A DNA stretch of 64,000 nt from JAXHMB01 sp034521755 (lineage in GTDB: Bacteria > Bacteroidota > Rhodothermia > Balneolales > Balneolaceae), in the NCBI GenBank assembly GCA_034521755.1, contig JAXHMB010000004.1, forward strand, positions 310,001 through 374,000, in the 5' to 3' direction. The first letter of the stretch is position 1. Each line of letters opens with the position of its first letter. The translations under genes were made by a program, and so were the position numbers. This document shows, in pieces, positions 25,153 to 33,759 of this stretch. A model generated the notes under the pieces. The model saw only the letters and a list, made by a program, of their open reading frames with translations, searched no databases and was not told the origin of the DNA.

Positions 25153-28128
25153 TTGCACTCTTTCCATAGTCACTCATCTACCAATCGTGCACTTGCTACA
25201 TTTATATTTCTAGCTTCCCTTCTAGTATATACCATGACCATGGCTCCGACGGCCAGTTTCTGGGATGCCGGAGAATTTATTGCCGTTGCTCATGGACTGC
25301 AGGTTAACCACCCTCCAGGAGCGCCCTTATATTCATTGCTTGGGCGAATCTTCTCCATGTTTATGCCCTCCAGCTATGTGGCAGTAAGCATTAACTTTAT
25401 CAGTGCCCTCACCTCGGCCCTTACCGTTATGCTGCTGTATCTCATCGGCGTGCGGCTGGTTCGCGAGTGGAAAGGCGATCCAGATGCCATGGCCACTATC
25501 GACAAAATTGGCATGTATGGCGGAGCTCTGCTCGGAGCAGCCACCTTTGCTGTTACCGATACGTTTTGGTTCAGCGCCGTCGAAGCCGAGGTCTATGCCC
25601 TGTCACTGTTTTTTACAGCCATGGTGGTATGGCTGGCGTTGATCTGGGCGGAAAATCACGACAAACCATATAATGAACGGTGGCTACTTCTTATCGCCTA
25701 TCTTTTCGGTCTCGCCCTCGGCGTTCACCTGCTCAACCTGCTGGCACTGTTTTTCGTAGCCCTTATTATCTATTTCAAGAAATATGAGTTCCAGTGGAGC
25801 TCTTTTCTGTCTATGTGCGCTATAGCCGTAGTCTCCTTCCTACTGATCTATCCTTTTACCGTACAATCCATCCCCGCCATCATGGATAGCATCACGCAGG
25901 CCAGCTATGGACTTATTGGACCTATGACATTTATTGTATTTGTTATTCTGCTTATTTCGTGGGGGCTTTACTATACGCACAAAAATAATTATCGGATTGC
26001 CAATATCGTGATCCTCTGCTATACCATGATCCTGATAGGATACTCTTCCTATGCCCTCATTTTTATCCGCTCCAGCGCCGATCCCCCCATTGATGAAAAC
26101 GATCCCGAAAAGGTAGAATCTTTTATCGATTACCTGGAGCGTAAACAATACGGTGATACGCCCCTGCTTACCGGATATACCTACAGCAATCAGCGGGGTA
26201 GAATCGATCAGGGAAATGAAGTATTCTTCCCGCGGCGTTATTCGACCAACCCACAGCATGTCCGCCAGTACAGCCAATATGACGGCGATTGGGACTACTT
26301 CATCAACTACCAGGTCAACCATATGTATTGGCGGTATTTTGCGTGGAACTTTATCGGTCGCGATGCCGACATTCAGGATGCCGGTTGGCAGTCCGGATTT
26401 ACAGAAACCGAGCATGAGGACAACCCTGCCCATAACAGCTATTATTTTATTCCGTTTTTGTTAGGACTGTTTGGTATGCTCTTCCACTTTCAGAATGATT
26501 GGAAACGAGCACTCTCAGTTTTAGCCTTATTTGCCTTTACCGGTCTTGCAATCATTGTTTATCTTAACCAAACACCCCTACAACCCCGCGAGCGGGACTA
26601 CGCCTACGTAGGTTCATTCTTTGCCTTTGCCATATGGATTGGCATGGGAGGTGTTGGACTTATTGAATTGGTCAAAGATTATCTGCATTCCAATAAAGTA
26701 GCTGCTTACTTAATTCTTGCTATTCTTCTTGCAGCCTGTCCTCTCTGGATGGGATTCCAAAACTTCCATGACCATGACCGAAGTGAACGGTATGTTGCCC
26801 GGGATTATGCTTACAACTTGCTTAACTCAACTGCTCCTAACGCCATTTTATTTACGAATGGGGATAATGATACCTTCCCTCTTTGGTATTTACAAGAAGT
26901 TGAAGGCATACGGACCGACGTGCGCATTGTAAACCTAAGCCTGCTAAATACAAAATGGTATATAAAGCAGCTGAAACACCAATGGTCACATGAGTCTCCA
27001 CCTCTTCCCATATCCTTTACTGACGAAGAAATTGAGCAGCTTGCTCCAGCCCTTCACCAACCAGATACCGTTAGTATTCCTGTAAAAGAAAAACTGTTGA
27101 AAACAGCCTTTTCTGGATCTAAAAAATACATAGAAGCAATTAACGTACCTGCAGACACATCACTAAAAATATTTGATGATGGAATTAGATTTGGGATACC
27201 TGTTGATTCATTAGACAACCAAATTTCATGGTATTATCAGGGACATCAATATGGTACTTACCGTAATGGTGATACCCGTTATATAACACAAGTTCAGGAT
27301 CAAATTATTCTAAATATTCTTAAAAATAACAACTGGTTGAGGCCTATTTACTTCGCTGCTACCGTACCCGTACGTAGTCAACTTGGCCTACAACCCTATT
27401 TCCGTTACGAAGGCAAAGCATATCGTATAGTCCCCGACCGCCACCGTGGGGGGAATTATGGCTGGCTAAATACTTCAATTTTTACTGAACGACTCAAAAG
27501 CTTTCAATTCCAAAATTGGGATAATCCTGATACCTATTTAGATGCTAATATTCGCGGTATGATGCGTAATTATATCAGCAGTATATCAGAACTAGCAAAT
27601 ACATACATAAAAACTGGTAAGCCAGATAGTGCCAACTATTGGTTAGAATGGGGAAAAGAACATTTACCATTTAAGAAAACTTCATCAAAAAACACTTTTC
27701 CTATTTTGGAATATGCACTTGACTTTGCAAAAGTCAGCAATAAATCTCAGGCATTAGAAATGGTGAAATATGTAAAACCGGATATCATTGAAGCTCTGAA
27801 AAATAATGCTGAAAAGTATTCTGCATTAAGCGCTCAAATCAGTCAATTCCAGAGAGAGTTTAAAAACAAAAATTTTGATCCCAGCCAACAGAAGTTATTA
27901 CGTACAAAAGCAGAAAATATTAAAAAGCGACAACGTAATATTAGGAGAGACTTTTCAAGAAGTATTATAAATCTGCTAATCATTCAACGGATTTATTATA
28001 CAATAGGTGAAGATAAGAAGGCTACTCAGCTTGCTGACATGGTGAATAATCTCACACAGACCCGTATCAAATTTCCAAATTCAGAACAAGCCAATAAAAA
28101 GCAAATCCAACAAATTGATTTATTATAG
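25153..28128 (+). CDS. DUF2723 membrane protein (glycosyltransferase-like)
   Basis: 991 residues. N-terminal DUF2723 domain with about 12 membrane helices (residues about 15-560): TASFWDAGEFIAVAHGLQVNHPPGAPLYSLLGR carries the acidic WDxGE and the HPPG motifs typical of this GT-C-like family. Soluble loops contain PLQPRERDYAYVGSFF and TNGDNDTFPLWYLQE; a helical C-terminal part ends at 991. In Bacteroidota such proteins are thought to be protein O-glycosyltransferases or lipid-sugar enzymes. The likely start is TTG (25153) because an in-frame stop lies just upstream and no ATG occurs before residue 29. Base composition shifts from GC-rich to AT-rich near 26470. Confidence 0.85.
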   Translation: MHSFHSHSSTNRALATFIFLASLLVYTMTMAPTASFWDAGEFIAVAHGLQVNHPPGAPLYSLLGRIFSMFMPSSYVAVSINFISALTSALTVMLLYLIGVRLVREWKGDPDAMATIDKIGMYGGALLGAATFAVTDTFWFSAVEAEVYALSLFFTAMVVWLALIWAENHDKPYNERWLLLIAYLFGLALGVHLLNLLALFFVALIIYFKKYEFQWSSFLSMCAIAVVSFLLIYPFTVQSIPAIMDSITQASYGLIGPMTFIVFVILLISWGLYYTHKNNYRIANIVILCYTMILIGYSSYALIFIRSSADPPIDENDPEKVESFIDYLERKQYGDTPLLTGYTYSNQRGRIDQGNEVFFPRRYSTNPQHVRQYSQYDGDWDYFINYQVNHMYWRYFAWNFIGRDADIQDAGWQSGFTETEHEDNPAHNSYYFIPFLLGLFGMLFHFQNDWKRALSVLALFAFTGLAIIVYLNQTPLQPRERDYAYVGSFFAFAIWIGMGGVGLIELVKDYLHSNKVAAYLILAILLAACPLWMGFQNFHDHDRSERYVARDYAYNLLNSTAPNAILFTNGDNDTFPLWYLQEVEGIRTDVRIVNLSLLNTKWYIKQLKHQWSHESPPLPISFTDEEIEQLAPALHQPDTVSIPVKEKLLKTAFSGSKKYIEAINVPADTSLKIFDDGIRFGIPVDSLDNQISWYYQGHQYGTYRNGDTRYITQVQDQIILNILKNNNWLRPIYFAATVPVRSQLGLQPYFRYEGKAYRIVPDRHRGGNYGWLNTSIFTERLKSFQFQNWDNPDTYLDANIRGMMRNYISSISELANTYIKTGKPDSANYWLEWGKEHLPFKKTSSKNTFPILEYALDFAKVSNKSQALEMVKYVKPDIIEALKNNAEKYSALSAQISQFQREFKNKNFDPSQQKLLRTKAENIKKRQRNIRRDFSRSIINLLIIQRIYYTIGEDKKATQLADMVNNLTQTRIKFPNSEQANKKQIQQIDLL

Positions 28129-28310
28129 CTGGAAACTTATAAGGATTTAGATTGTTTAATATGAATATTTAGAAAATACTCATAGAGTATTTTGGAGAAA
28201 ACTACCACAACCCAATAACACCTGATTCTTTACTTTTGACTAGATAAATTATGGAAAAGGCTCATTGGGTTCATATTCTCTACTTCCAAATGCTCAACTT
28301 TTAGAGAAGC

Positions 28311-29417
28311 CTACATAAAAATAGTATTTAACTTCTCCTCTAGTCTTTCACCTCTTAGATCTTTGGCAATGATCTCCCCTTCCGGATTTAAAAGAAAATT
28401 TTTGGGTATCGATGTTATATTATACATCTGAGCTACTTCACTTCTTATTCCCCCTGAACTCCACAGTTGAGTCCAAGTCAACGCATCTTCTTTCACCGCC
28501 TTTTCCCATTTTTCCTTATTTCTATCTAGAGAAATGCTAAGAATTGTGAACTTTTGATCGTTAAATTTTTTATAGGCATCAATGTAATTAGGGTGTTCTT
28601 CTCTGCATGGTTTACACCAAGAAGCCCAAAAATCTATCAATACATACTTCCCGCGAAAAGATTTTAAACCTATTTTCTCACCATTTAGATTCGGTAATGA
28701 AAAAGTTGGAGCTTGAGCACCTAATTTTGTGTTCTTTTTTCGCTCAATTAATTTTCCAATCTTAACCCCTAATTTTGTATTCTTTAATTCTGCAGATAAA
28801 TGTCCATGAAGTTCAGAAAGTTCTTTATAATCATTATTCCTAATTAATCCAGCCATTTCTTGAAGGCTAACGTAACTTTCAGGATATTTTCTAATCAATT
28901 CTTTAGTAATATTTTGTCTTTTTTGTATTAGCGAATCATGTTTTTGTAATAATGTTCTCTTGAGATTGCTATTTTTACCTTCCAAATTTCTAATTTTATC
29001 AATTATTTTATCATAAGCATCATTAACATCTTTTCTTTCTTTTTGATATTCCAAATAGATGTTATGCGACTCGCTACCTGTTATATTGGCCGTACTTATC
29101 GAATCAATATTTCCACGAATAGTTATTTCTGAATTCTCTATATAGAACTTTTTCTGTTTGTTTCTACCAACAGATAATGTGGCCAAAGTTGGATGTGATA
29201 ATCGCCCGTGAAAAGTAAAGTTATTCCCAGTTGCTTTAGAGGTCTCTTCATGTAACGAATCTTTGATCGTGAATTTGAGCTTGGCTACATCATGCTCAGC
29301 TCCTTTAATATTTACATCTAGTTTAAACTCGTTTTTTTCTTTAGGGGAGCATGCCAAAATTATTAAAACTAAAAATGGCAAAATCTTTGTAGGACGAATG
29401 GGAAAAATCATATGCAA
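28311..29417 (-). CDS. TlpA-like thiol-disulfide lipoprotein with DUF4369 domain
   Basis: 368 residues. The lipobox LACS (Cys about residue 23) ends the signal sequence. The DUF4369-like beta domain (about 30-130: FKLDVNIKGAEHDVAKLKF, FYIENSEITIRGNID) leads into a helical linker (130-230). The thioredoxin-fold AhpC/TSA-type domain (about 232-368) has active site FWASWCKPCREEHPNY and the cis-proline strand ITSIPKNFLLNPEGEI. It should reduce or isomerise disulfides in the periplasm. ATG at 29417 or 29411. Two overlapping copies of the TTAA-repeat element lie about 50-95 bp upstream. Confidence 0.9.
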   Translation of the reverse strand: MHMIFPIRPTKILPFLVLIILACSPKEKNEFKLDVNIKGAEHDVAKLKFTIKDSLHEETSKATGNNFTFHGRLSHPTLATLSVGRNKQKKFYIENSEITIRGNIDSISTANITGSESHNIYLEYQKERKDVNDAYDKIIDKIRNLEGKNSNLKRTLLQKHDSLIQKRQNITKELIRKYPESYVSLQEMAGLIRNNDYKELSELHGHLSAELKNTKLGVKIGKLIERKKNTKLGAQAPTFSLPNLNGEKIGLKSFRGKYVLIDFWASWCKPCREEHPNYIDAYKKFNDQKFTILSISLDRNKEKWEKAVKEDALTWTQLWSSGGIRSEVAQMYNITSIPKNFLLNPEGEIIAKDLRGERLEEKLNTIFM

Positions 29418-29467
29418 TTGAGTTTCTTTATGATTAACTGCATCGGAAATTTAAAAATTCGAGTACC

Positions 29468-29511
29468 CTAATTACGTTAATAAAGTGCTATAAATGTTAA
29501 TGAAATATTAA
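29468..29511 (-). promoter_or_regulatory. Two overlapping TTAA-repeat sites (copies C and C2)
   Basis: TTAA or one-mismatch versions occur at 29468 (CTAA), 29477, 29488 (CTAT), 29497 and 29508, that is with 9, 11, 9 and 11 bp steps. Both overlapping triplets have the spacing of the other sites; cores are CACTTTATTAACG and TATTTCATTAAC. They point at the TlpA-like gene. Confidence 0.5.
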
Positions 29512-29656
29512 AGAGGACCAAGAAAACTACCGATTTTAACAAGTCTTCAGGCCAATACTCATTGCTCGAAATGTAATAACCGAACTCCTTAAAAAGCTAT
29601 GTAAATGCCCACCAAGAAAAACGAGTAAATTTCTAATTTATGCTAATCGCAAACAA

Positions 29657-30331
29657 CTATTGGGTTTTAGAGAGGAAAACGCCTAAGCTATTAAGCAGAA
29701 GATGAGCTCCAATGGGGACAAAAATATTTCGTCGCCATATATACGTGAGAGCCATTATTAAAGCTATAAGCATTTGCAAGATTCCAGTCGCGATTCCCCA
29801 AGCTGGAATATGAACACCCACAAAGAATACTATTGATACAGTAACCGCAACTGTTGTACTTTTAGTTAATTCCTCAAAACGCTCAATTAAATAACTGCGG
29901 AAAATGATTTCCTCAGTTATTCCAGCTGTTAGTACAATAATAACTTGTTGATAAATCGGTAAGCTTTGAATAAATATCAACGCTGAGCGATCAGTTTCAC
30001 CACCAAACAGATCAATCAGGGGACGACCAATAAATTGCTGAGCTAAAATAATGGTGATCGTAACTACAGGAATAAGGGCCAAACCTTGCCACGAAGGTAG
30101 CTTAATTCCCAATGATCTCATTTTATCCTTTTCCCAATAATATGAAATGACAAGTAGAAAGAAGGTTAACAACCATTTTTTACCATCACTAAACCACGTT
30201 CCTACTTCAGTTAAATGTCCATTTGAACTAAAAATTAGATCAAAGGCATACAGAAGAATTAATAATAGACCTGTCCATAGACCTGCTTTCCGATTTTTAA
30301 ATATCGACTTTAAATAATGAAGTATCTTCAT
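29657..30331 (-). CDS. CPBP-family intramembrane metalloprotease (Abi/CAAX type)
   Basis: 224 residues with about six to eight hydrophobic helices. Conserved family motifs: GITEEIIFRSYLIERFEEL (EExxxR), FFVGVHIPAWG (FxxxH) and GAHLLLNSLG (HxxxN). These form the glutamate/histidine active site of CAAX prenyl protease-like and bacteriocin self-immunity proteins. The substrate cannot be inferred; there is no adjacent bacteriocin gene. It is 37 bp downstream of the lone receiver gene on the same strand. Confidence 0.9.
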   Translation of the reverse strand: MKILHYLKSIFKNRKAGLWTGLLLILLYAFDLIFSSNGHLTEVGTWFSDGKKWLLTFFLLVISYYWEKDKMRSLGIKLPSWQGLALIPVVTITIILAQQFIGRPLIDLFGGETDRSALIFIQSLPIYQQVIIVLTAGITEEIIFRSYLIERFEELTKSTTVAVTVSIVFFVGVHIPAWGIATGILQMLIALIMALTYIWRRNIFVPIGAHLLLNSLGVFLSKTQ

Positions 30332-30368
30332 CCCAAATTTACAAGCTTATTAATTTTCAAAATTTAAT

Positions 30369-30749
30369 TTATGGTAGTTGCTTAAATACTCTCTTTAATT
30401 CTGGCAGTAGCACTGGCTTAGTAAGAAATTCAATATAATCAGTCTCGCAAAGATCACGCTGTTTAATTTTATCTGAATTAGCAGATATGTATACGGCAGG
30501 AATACTCTTGGTTTCTTGAATTTTTAATAAGGCTTCAATTCCATTTATCTCTCCATTTAGCTTGATATCCATCAAAATAACATCAGGTCCTAACGTTTTT
30601 GTGACTGAAATAGCTTCTTCACCCGATGAGACTTTATCAACCACTAAAAAACCTAATTTGCTGACCATTTGTTCTAGGGTTAATGCTACCAAAAAGTTAT
30701 CCTCAACAATCAGAACCTTTTTATCTTTTTTTAAAAAATCACCACGCAT
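30369..30749 (-). CDS. Single-domain response regulator (receiver only)
   Basis: 126 residues. VLIVEDNFLVALTLEQMV (acidic pocket), PDVILMDIKLNGEINGIEALLKI (phospho-Asp), AVYISANSD and EFLTKPVLLPELKRVF (Lys) make a complete receiver with no output domain. It has the ALTLEQMVSKLGF pattern of CheY-like receivers that work with hybrid kinases. No kinase is adjacent, so its partner is elsewhere, perhaps in the 50-62 kb array. The start MRGDFLKKDKK could be shortened. Confidence 0.88.
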   Translation of the reverse strand: MRGDFLKKDKKVLIVEDNFLVALTLEQMVSKLGFLVVDKVSSGEEAISVTKTLGPDVILMDIKLNGEINGIEALLKIQETKSIPAVYISANSDKIKQRDLCETDYIEFLTKPVLLPELKRVFKQLP

Positions 30750-30970
30750 TGGTACATTTATTAGTTTTTCAGATCAGTAGACTCAAGTAAATTGCTCATT
30801 CCCAATACCATCCCATGAAAAATCAATTCAGAAATACTCTTACTATTTTAGATATTTTTTATGGGCAATTTATTTAATATCTGAGTTCAAATAGTTAATG
30901 CAACATGAACTCAGGAATCATTTCTTAACTTCCTTTTTTGGGGTCCAATTAAATTATTTTGGGCACCTAC

Positions 30971-31480
30971 TTATAAATACTTCTCAATAATACCCTTTAA
31001 ACTACCCTCCTTTTCAAAATCTTTTTGATTAGCAAGTATCTTTCCTTTCGGAGAAACAAAGTAATACGACGGGGTATAGTGAACATTAAATAGCTTCGCA
31101 ATTCTCTCTCTTGTAGAATCTGTAGCAGCTACGGCATGAGTCCAAGGCATTTTATTTCCTTTTTCAAAAAATTTTTTTAGCTCTAAATCAGAGTTGTAGG
31201 CTATACTGACAATTTCAAAATTTTCTTGAGCAAAACTTTTATTTATTGTCTTTAATTTTGGTATTGCCTCTAGGCAACTTCCACAATAAGTCGACCAAAT
31301 ATCAATAAGGATATAATTACCTCTAAGATCCTCATCTGTTAGTTTTTTATCTGAATTAAAGAGCGGAATCTGAAAATCAGGCAACTCTTCTAACTCTATT
31401 GATGAATAAGAGGAATAAGAGTAAGATGCTAGCACAAATACTACACTAATTAGTAATATTGAAAATTTCATTGAGATCAT
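30971..31480 (-). CDS. TlpA-like periplasmic thioredoxin-fold protein
   Basis: 169 residues. N-terminal signal anchor (FSILLISVVFVLASYSYSS). Thioredoxin fold from about residue 33: FQIPLFNSDKKLTDEDLRG, active site DIWSTYCGSCLEAIPKL (CGSC), VSIAYNSDLELKKFF, then cis-Pro strand VHYTPSYYFVSPKGKILAN. Probable exported disulfide reductase or oxidant-linked protein. Divergent from another thioredoxin-like gene at 31731. A TTAA-repeat element lies 74 bp upstream. Confidence 0.88.
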   Translation of the reverse strand: MISMKFSILLISVVFVLASYSYSSYSSIELEELPDFQIPLFNSDKKLTDEDLRGNYILIDIWSTYCGSCLEAIPKLKTINKSFAQENFEIVSIAYNSDLELKKFFEKGNKMPWTHAVAATDSTRERIAKLFNVHYTPSYYFVSPKGKILANQKDFEKEGSLKGIIEKYL

Positions 31481-31553
31481 TCGGATATAAATTTTGCTAA
31501 ATCATTTAAGATTAAAATACCCAACTACTGCTGACTATTTACTTAATAATAAA

Positions 31554-31577
31554 TTAAAACTGTTAATAGATTATTAA
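31554..31577 (-). promoter_or_regulatory. Triple TTAA operator-like site (copy D)
   Basis: TTAA at 31554, 31563 and 31574 (spacing 9 and 11), with an extra TTAA at 31543. Read toward the TlpA-like gene ending at 30971 the core is TAATCTATTAACAG. Confidence 0.45.
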
Positions 31578-31663
31578 CTTTAGGAAGGGCCTGTCTAACA
31601 GCAATAAATATTGAAAGGGAAATAGCAACTTTTTATCAGTAATAACCCAAGAAGGACAGTAGC

Positions 31664-31687
31664 TTAATACTTCATTAAGCTTTTTAA
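31664..31687 (+). promoter_or_regulatory. Triple TTAA operator-like site (copy E)
   Basis: TTAA at 31664, 31675 and 31684 on the plus strand, spaced 11 then 9 toward the thioredoxin-like gene at 31731; core TACTTCATTAAGC. This is the only copy serving a plus-strand gene, and it is inverted accordingly. Confidence 0.55.
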
Positions 31688-31730
31688 CACATCCTTAGTG
31701 CTCAAGTGATAAATTATTTATTAATATGAA

Positions 31731-32180
31731 ATGAACTTAATTTATCACAAAATCAACTATCTATTAATGAGACTTACTAAGCCACTTTTACTTTTAGCAA
31801 TGATCTTTTTATTCGGAAATGCAAATCAGCTGTATGCTCAGCACAATAATTCACCAAAAATTATTGCTGTATTTAACCATGCAGACTGGTGTAAGGGATG
31901 TCAAATAATGAAGCCAAAACTAAAAGCAATAAAGCCCCAATTTAAAGATCGGAAAGTTCTCTTTACGGGCTTTGAAAAGACCAATAAATTTACAAAATAT
32001 CAAAGTGCGATGTTGGCTGAGCAACTTGGATTATCAAAATTATACCAGAAATACAAAGGAAAGACTGCCTTTGTCGTATTAATTGATGCGAAAACAAAAG
32101 AGGAATTAGGTATTCTAACTTTTAAGGAATCAAAAGAAGAACTTAAGAAAGCAATTGTTCAAGCTTTAAATACAAAATAA
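31731..32180 (+). CDS. Secreted thioredoxin-family protein
   Basis: 149 residues with a signal peptide (LLLLAMIFLFGNANQLYAQ). The thioredoxin fold has active site VFNHADWCKGCQIMKPKL (CKGC), then FTGFEKTNKFTKYQSAMLAEQLGL and a conserved strand KTAFVVLIDAKTKEELG; the usual cis-Pro is replaced near TAFVV. This resembles thiol-disulfide proteins that handle copper or oxidative damage in the periplasm, but the substrate is unknown. A membrane protein gene follows 47 bp downstream. Confidence 0.85.
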   Translation: MNLIYHKINYLLMRLTKPLLLLAMIFLFGNANQLYAQHNNSPKIIAVFNHADWCKGCQIMKPKLKAIKPQFKDRKVLFTGFEKTNKFTKYQSAMLAEQLGLSKLYQKYKGKTAFVVLIDAKTKEELGILTFKESKEELKKAIVQALNTK

Positions 32181-32227
32181 GAATAGCATGTTCTATATTT
32201 CGTAATAAAATTAAGGAGAGTAAATTA

Positions 32228-32662
32228 ATGCGGTTAATAAAAAAAGTTGACTTCAATTCATTGCTCAAAAATAAGAATATATTTATCCCACTAATATTTA
32301 TTGGCATTTTACTAGGCACCACTTTTTATCCAATTCCACAAATAATTCTTATAGAGTTAGCTTATTTATATGAACCGATTACCACAATAACTTCCTTATC
32401 ATTAATGCCTACCTACTTTATTACTAATACTTTAATATCTATAATTGCATTAACCTCATTTTATCAGACCAATAATATACACTGGTTAATACTAGCAACT
32501 TTTACGACTTTAATTTTTTTATATCCAATCCTAATATATTTATTCAGTGGTATTAATATACCCCTGGTTTCCTTTTTTCTAGGGACCCTAATTTATGGTG
32601 TAATACTTCTTAGTATTTCAATGTTAAAAATAGATTTTCCGAAATACATTTCTGAGAAATAA
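32228..32662 (+). CDS. Four-helix membrane protein of unknown function
   Basis: 144 residues, very AT-rich codon use, with four hydrophobic segments (about 18-36, 55-78, 84-108, 112-136). Two proline-rich turns are visible (FYPIPQIILIEL and GINIPLVSFFLGTL). A weak ribosome-binding sequence AAGGAG precedes the ATG. No family recognised. Likely cotranscribed with the secreted thioredoxin-like gene before it. Confidence 0.6.
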   Translation: MRLIKKVDFNSLLKNKNIFIPLIFIGILLGTTFYPIPQIILIELAYLYEPITTITSLSLMPTYFITNTLISIIALTSFYQTNNIHWLILATFTTLIFLYPILIYLFSGINIPLVSFFLGTLIYGVILLSISMLKIDFPKYISEK

Positions 32663-33041
32663 TTGATTAGATAATTTTCAAGGACTACACGTACTTATTA
32701 TGTCTGTCAATCAACAGATTTAGTGCGACTTAACCGCCATCGACGAAGACCAGTAAGAACATCATCAGAAGAACTGCTTAACCTCGATTAAAATATGGCT
32801 GGAAATCTACGGTGGCTATACGTTTTGCATTCCCACTGAAACTGCGATTATCGGTAAGGTTACAGCACTGCCCATTTATTCAATTTTAACTTGGAAGTGA
32901 CCTCTAGTGATCCTGTATGGCTATAGCTTTCCAACAATGAAAAGGTGAACAAAAACACTATAACACAACTTGATCATATTAGAGATGAGTCATTGGAACT
33001 TCCAGAGATTACAGAATAAATCTCAACATTAATTTTAACGA
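32663..33041. other. Decayed stretch without intact gene
   Basis: No open frame of convincing composition. One frame gives IKIWLEIYGGYTFCIPTETAI near 32800, a faint reminder of Mor-type activators, interrupted by stops on both sides. Together with the DoxX pseudogene after it, this looks like degraded genes. Confidence 0.35.
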
Positions 33042-33314
33042 TAAGCGATAAAATATTAAGGAGTTAGGATTTCCAGATTATTTTCGGCTGCAACTTGGAG
33101 TAGCAAAATTGATAGGTGGAAATCCTTACTGTTAATTCCATTTTCCGGGAGATTAAAAGAATAGATTTATGCAGGGTTTACAATTAATCTTATCTCCGCA
33201 TCTATTGCTCATGCTGCAACTGGACATCCCACCTACAAAGTTTTCATACCAATAGCTTTTCTGGCTGTACTAGGATTGTCTTATCTATTCGGTCACAAAA
33301 GTGACAAAATTTAA
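33042..33314 (+). pseudogene. DoxX-like membrane protein pseudogene
   Basis: Frame pieces read LGFPDYFRLQLGVAKLIGG, then after a shift FSGRLKE, an in-frame TAG where the family has Trp, IYAGFTINLISASIAHAATG and HPTYKVFIPIAFLAVLGLSY to a TAA at 33312-33314. The order matches DoxX-like four-helix proteins (typically ...RLKEWAYAGF...). At least one frameshift, one nonsense codon and loss of the N-terminus make it non-functional. Confidence 0.78.
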
Positions 33315-33364
33315 GGAATATCTTTAAAGATTATCCGGGAAACTGTTTCCCATAGTTCCCTTTC

Positions 33365-33733
33365 GGTACTACAAAAAGTACTACATGAAATCCCAAAATC
33401 GCGGCCCATTCCACGCAGAGGAAAACACTGCCCTTCCTTCGGATCAGAAAGTCAGACAATTGGGTCAAATCGGAGGAACGCGCGAATTAAGTTACTGATA
33501 GTATTGGCTAACTTTTAGTCTTTGAACTTCAGCATCTACCTCTTAAAATACTGGTATTTCTGAAGCGCCCGGTTAAGTAGCAGCAGAGCGTTTGCCGGAC
33601 CAAAAAGTGTTAGGGGTTTGAAGTCCTCCTGGGTGTAACATCACAATGTGCCCGTCAATTTTTGCGGCACACTTTCATTTTTCAAATCTTTTTAATGCAT
33701 AAAACTCGAAACTGGTACTACAAATAGTACGAC
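33365..33733. repeat. Imperfect 20-bp direct repeats flanking the tRNA-like segment
   Basis: GGTACTACAAAAAGTACTAC at 33365-33384 and GGTACTACAAATAGTACGAC at 33714-33733 differ at two positions. Each copy is itself a short inverted repeat (GTACT...AGTAC). They bracket about 330 bp that include a degenerate tRNA. They may be traces of an excised or decayed element. Confidence 0.45.
33565..33637 (+). pseudogene. Degenerate tRNA (Arg CCG-like)
   Basis: Acceptor GCGCCCG still pairs with TGGGTGT using G-U pairs, followed by A. GCAGAGCG, GTTTGCC...CCAAAAAG and GGGGTTTGAAGTCC stand where the D, anticodon and T arms of a tRNA-Arg(CCG) would be. The T loop lacks TTCGA, the T stem has mismatches, and the anticodon arm does not fold. 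The 3' flank TGTGCCCGTC resembles AGTGCCCGCC after the intact tRNA-Arg at 14004. Confidence 0.5.
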
Positions 33734-33759
33734 CTTAATTTTCATTAAAAGCCTTTACA

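Noticed and set aside
25840..26433. Minus-strand open frame of 197 codons inside the DUF2723 gene
   Set aside because: Arises from the GC-rich third positions of the sense strand; no start context or family.
32780..32880. Possible Mor-type activator remnant
   Set aside because: Only about 20 residues with weak resemblance and stops on both sides.
33401..33485. Second tRNA-like stretch (CTTCGGATCAGAAAG, GGGTCAAATC)
   Set aside because: Pieces recall a tRNA-Arg but no acceptor or D-arm pairing could be drawn.
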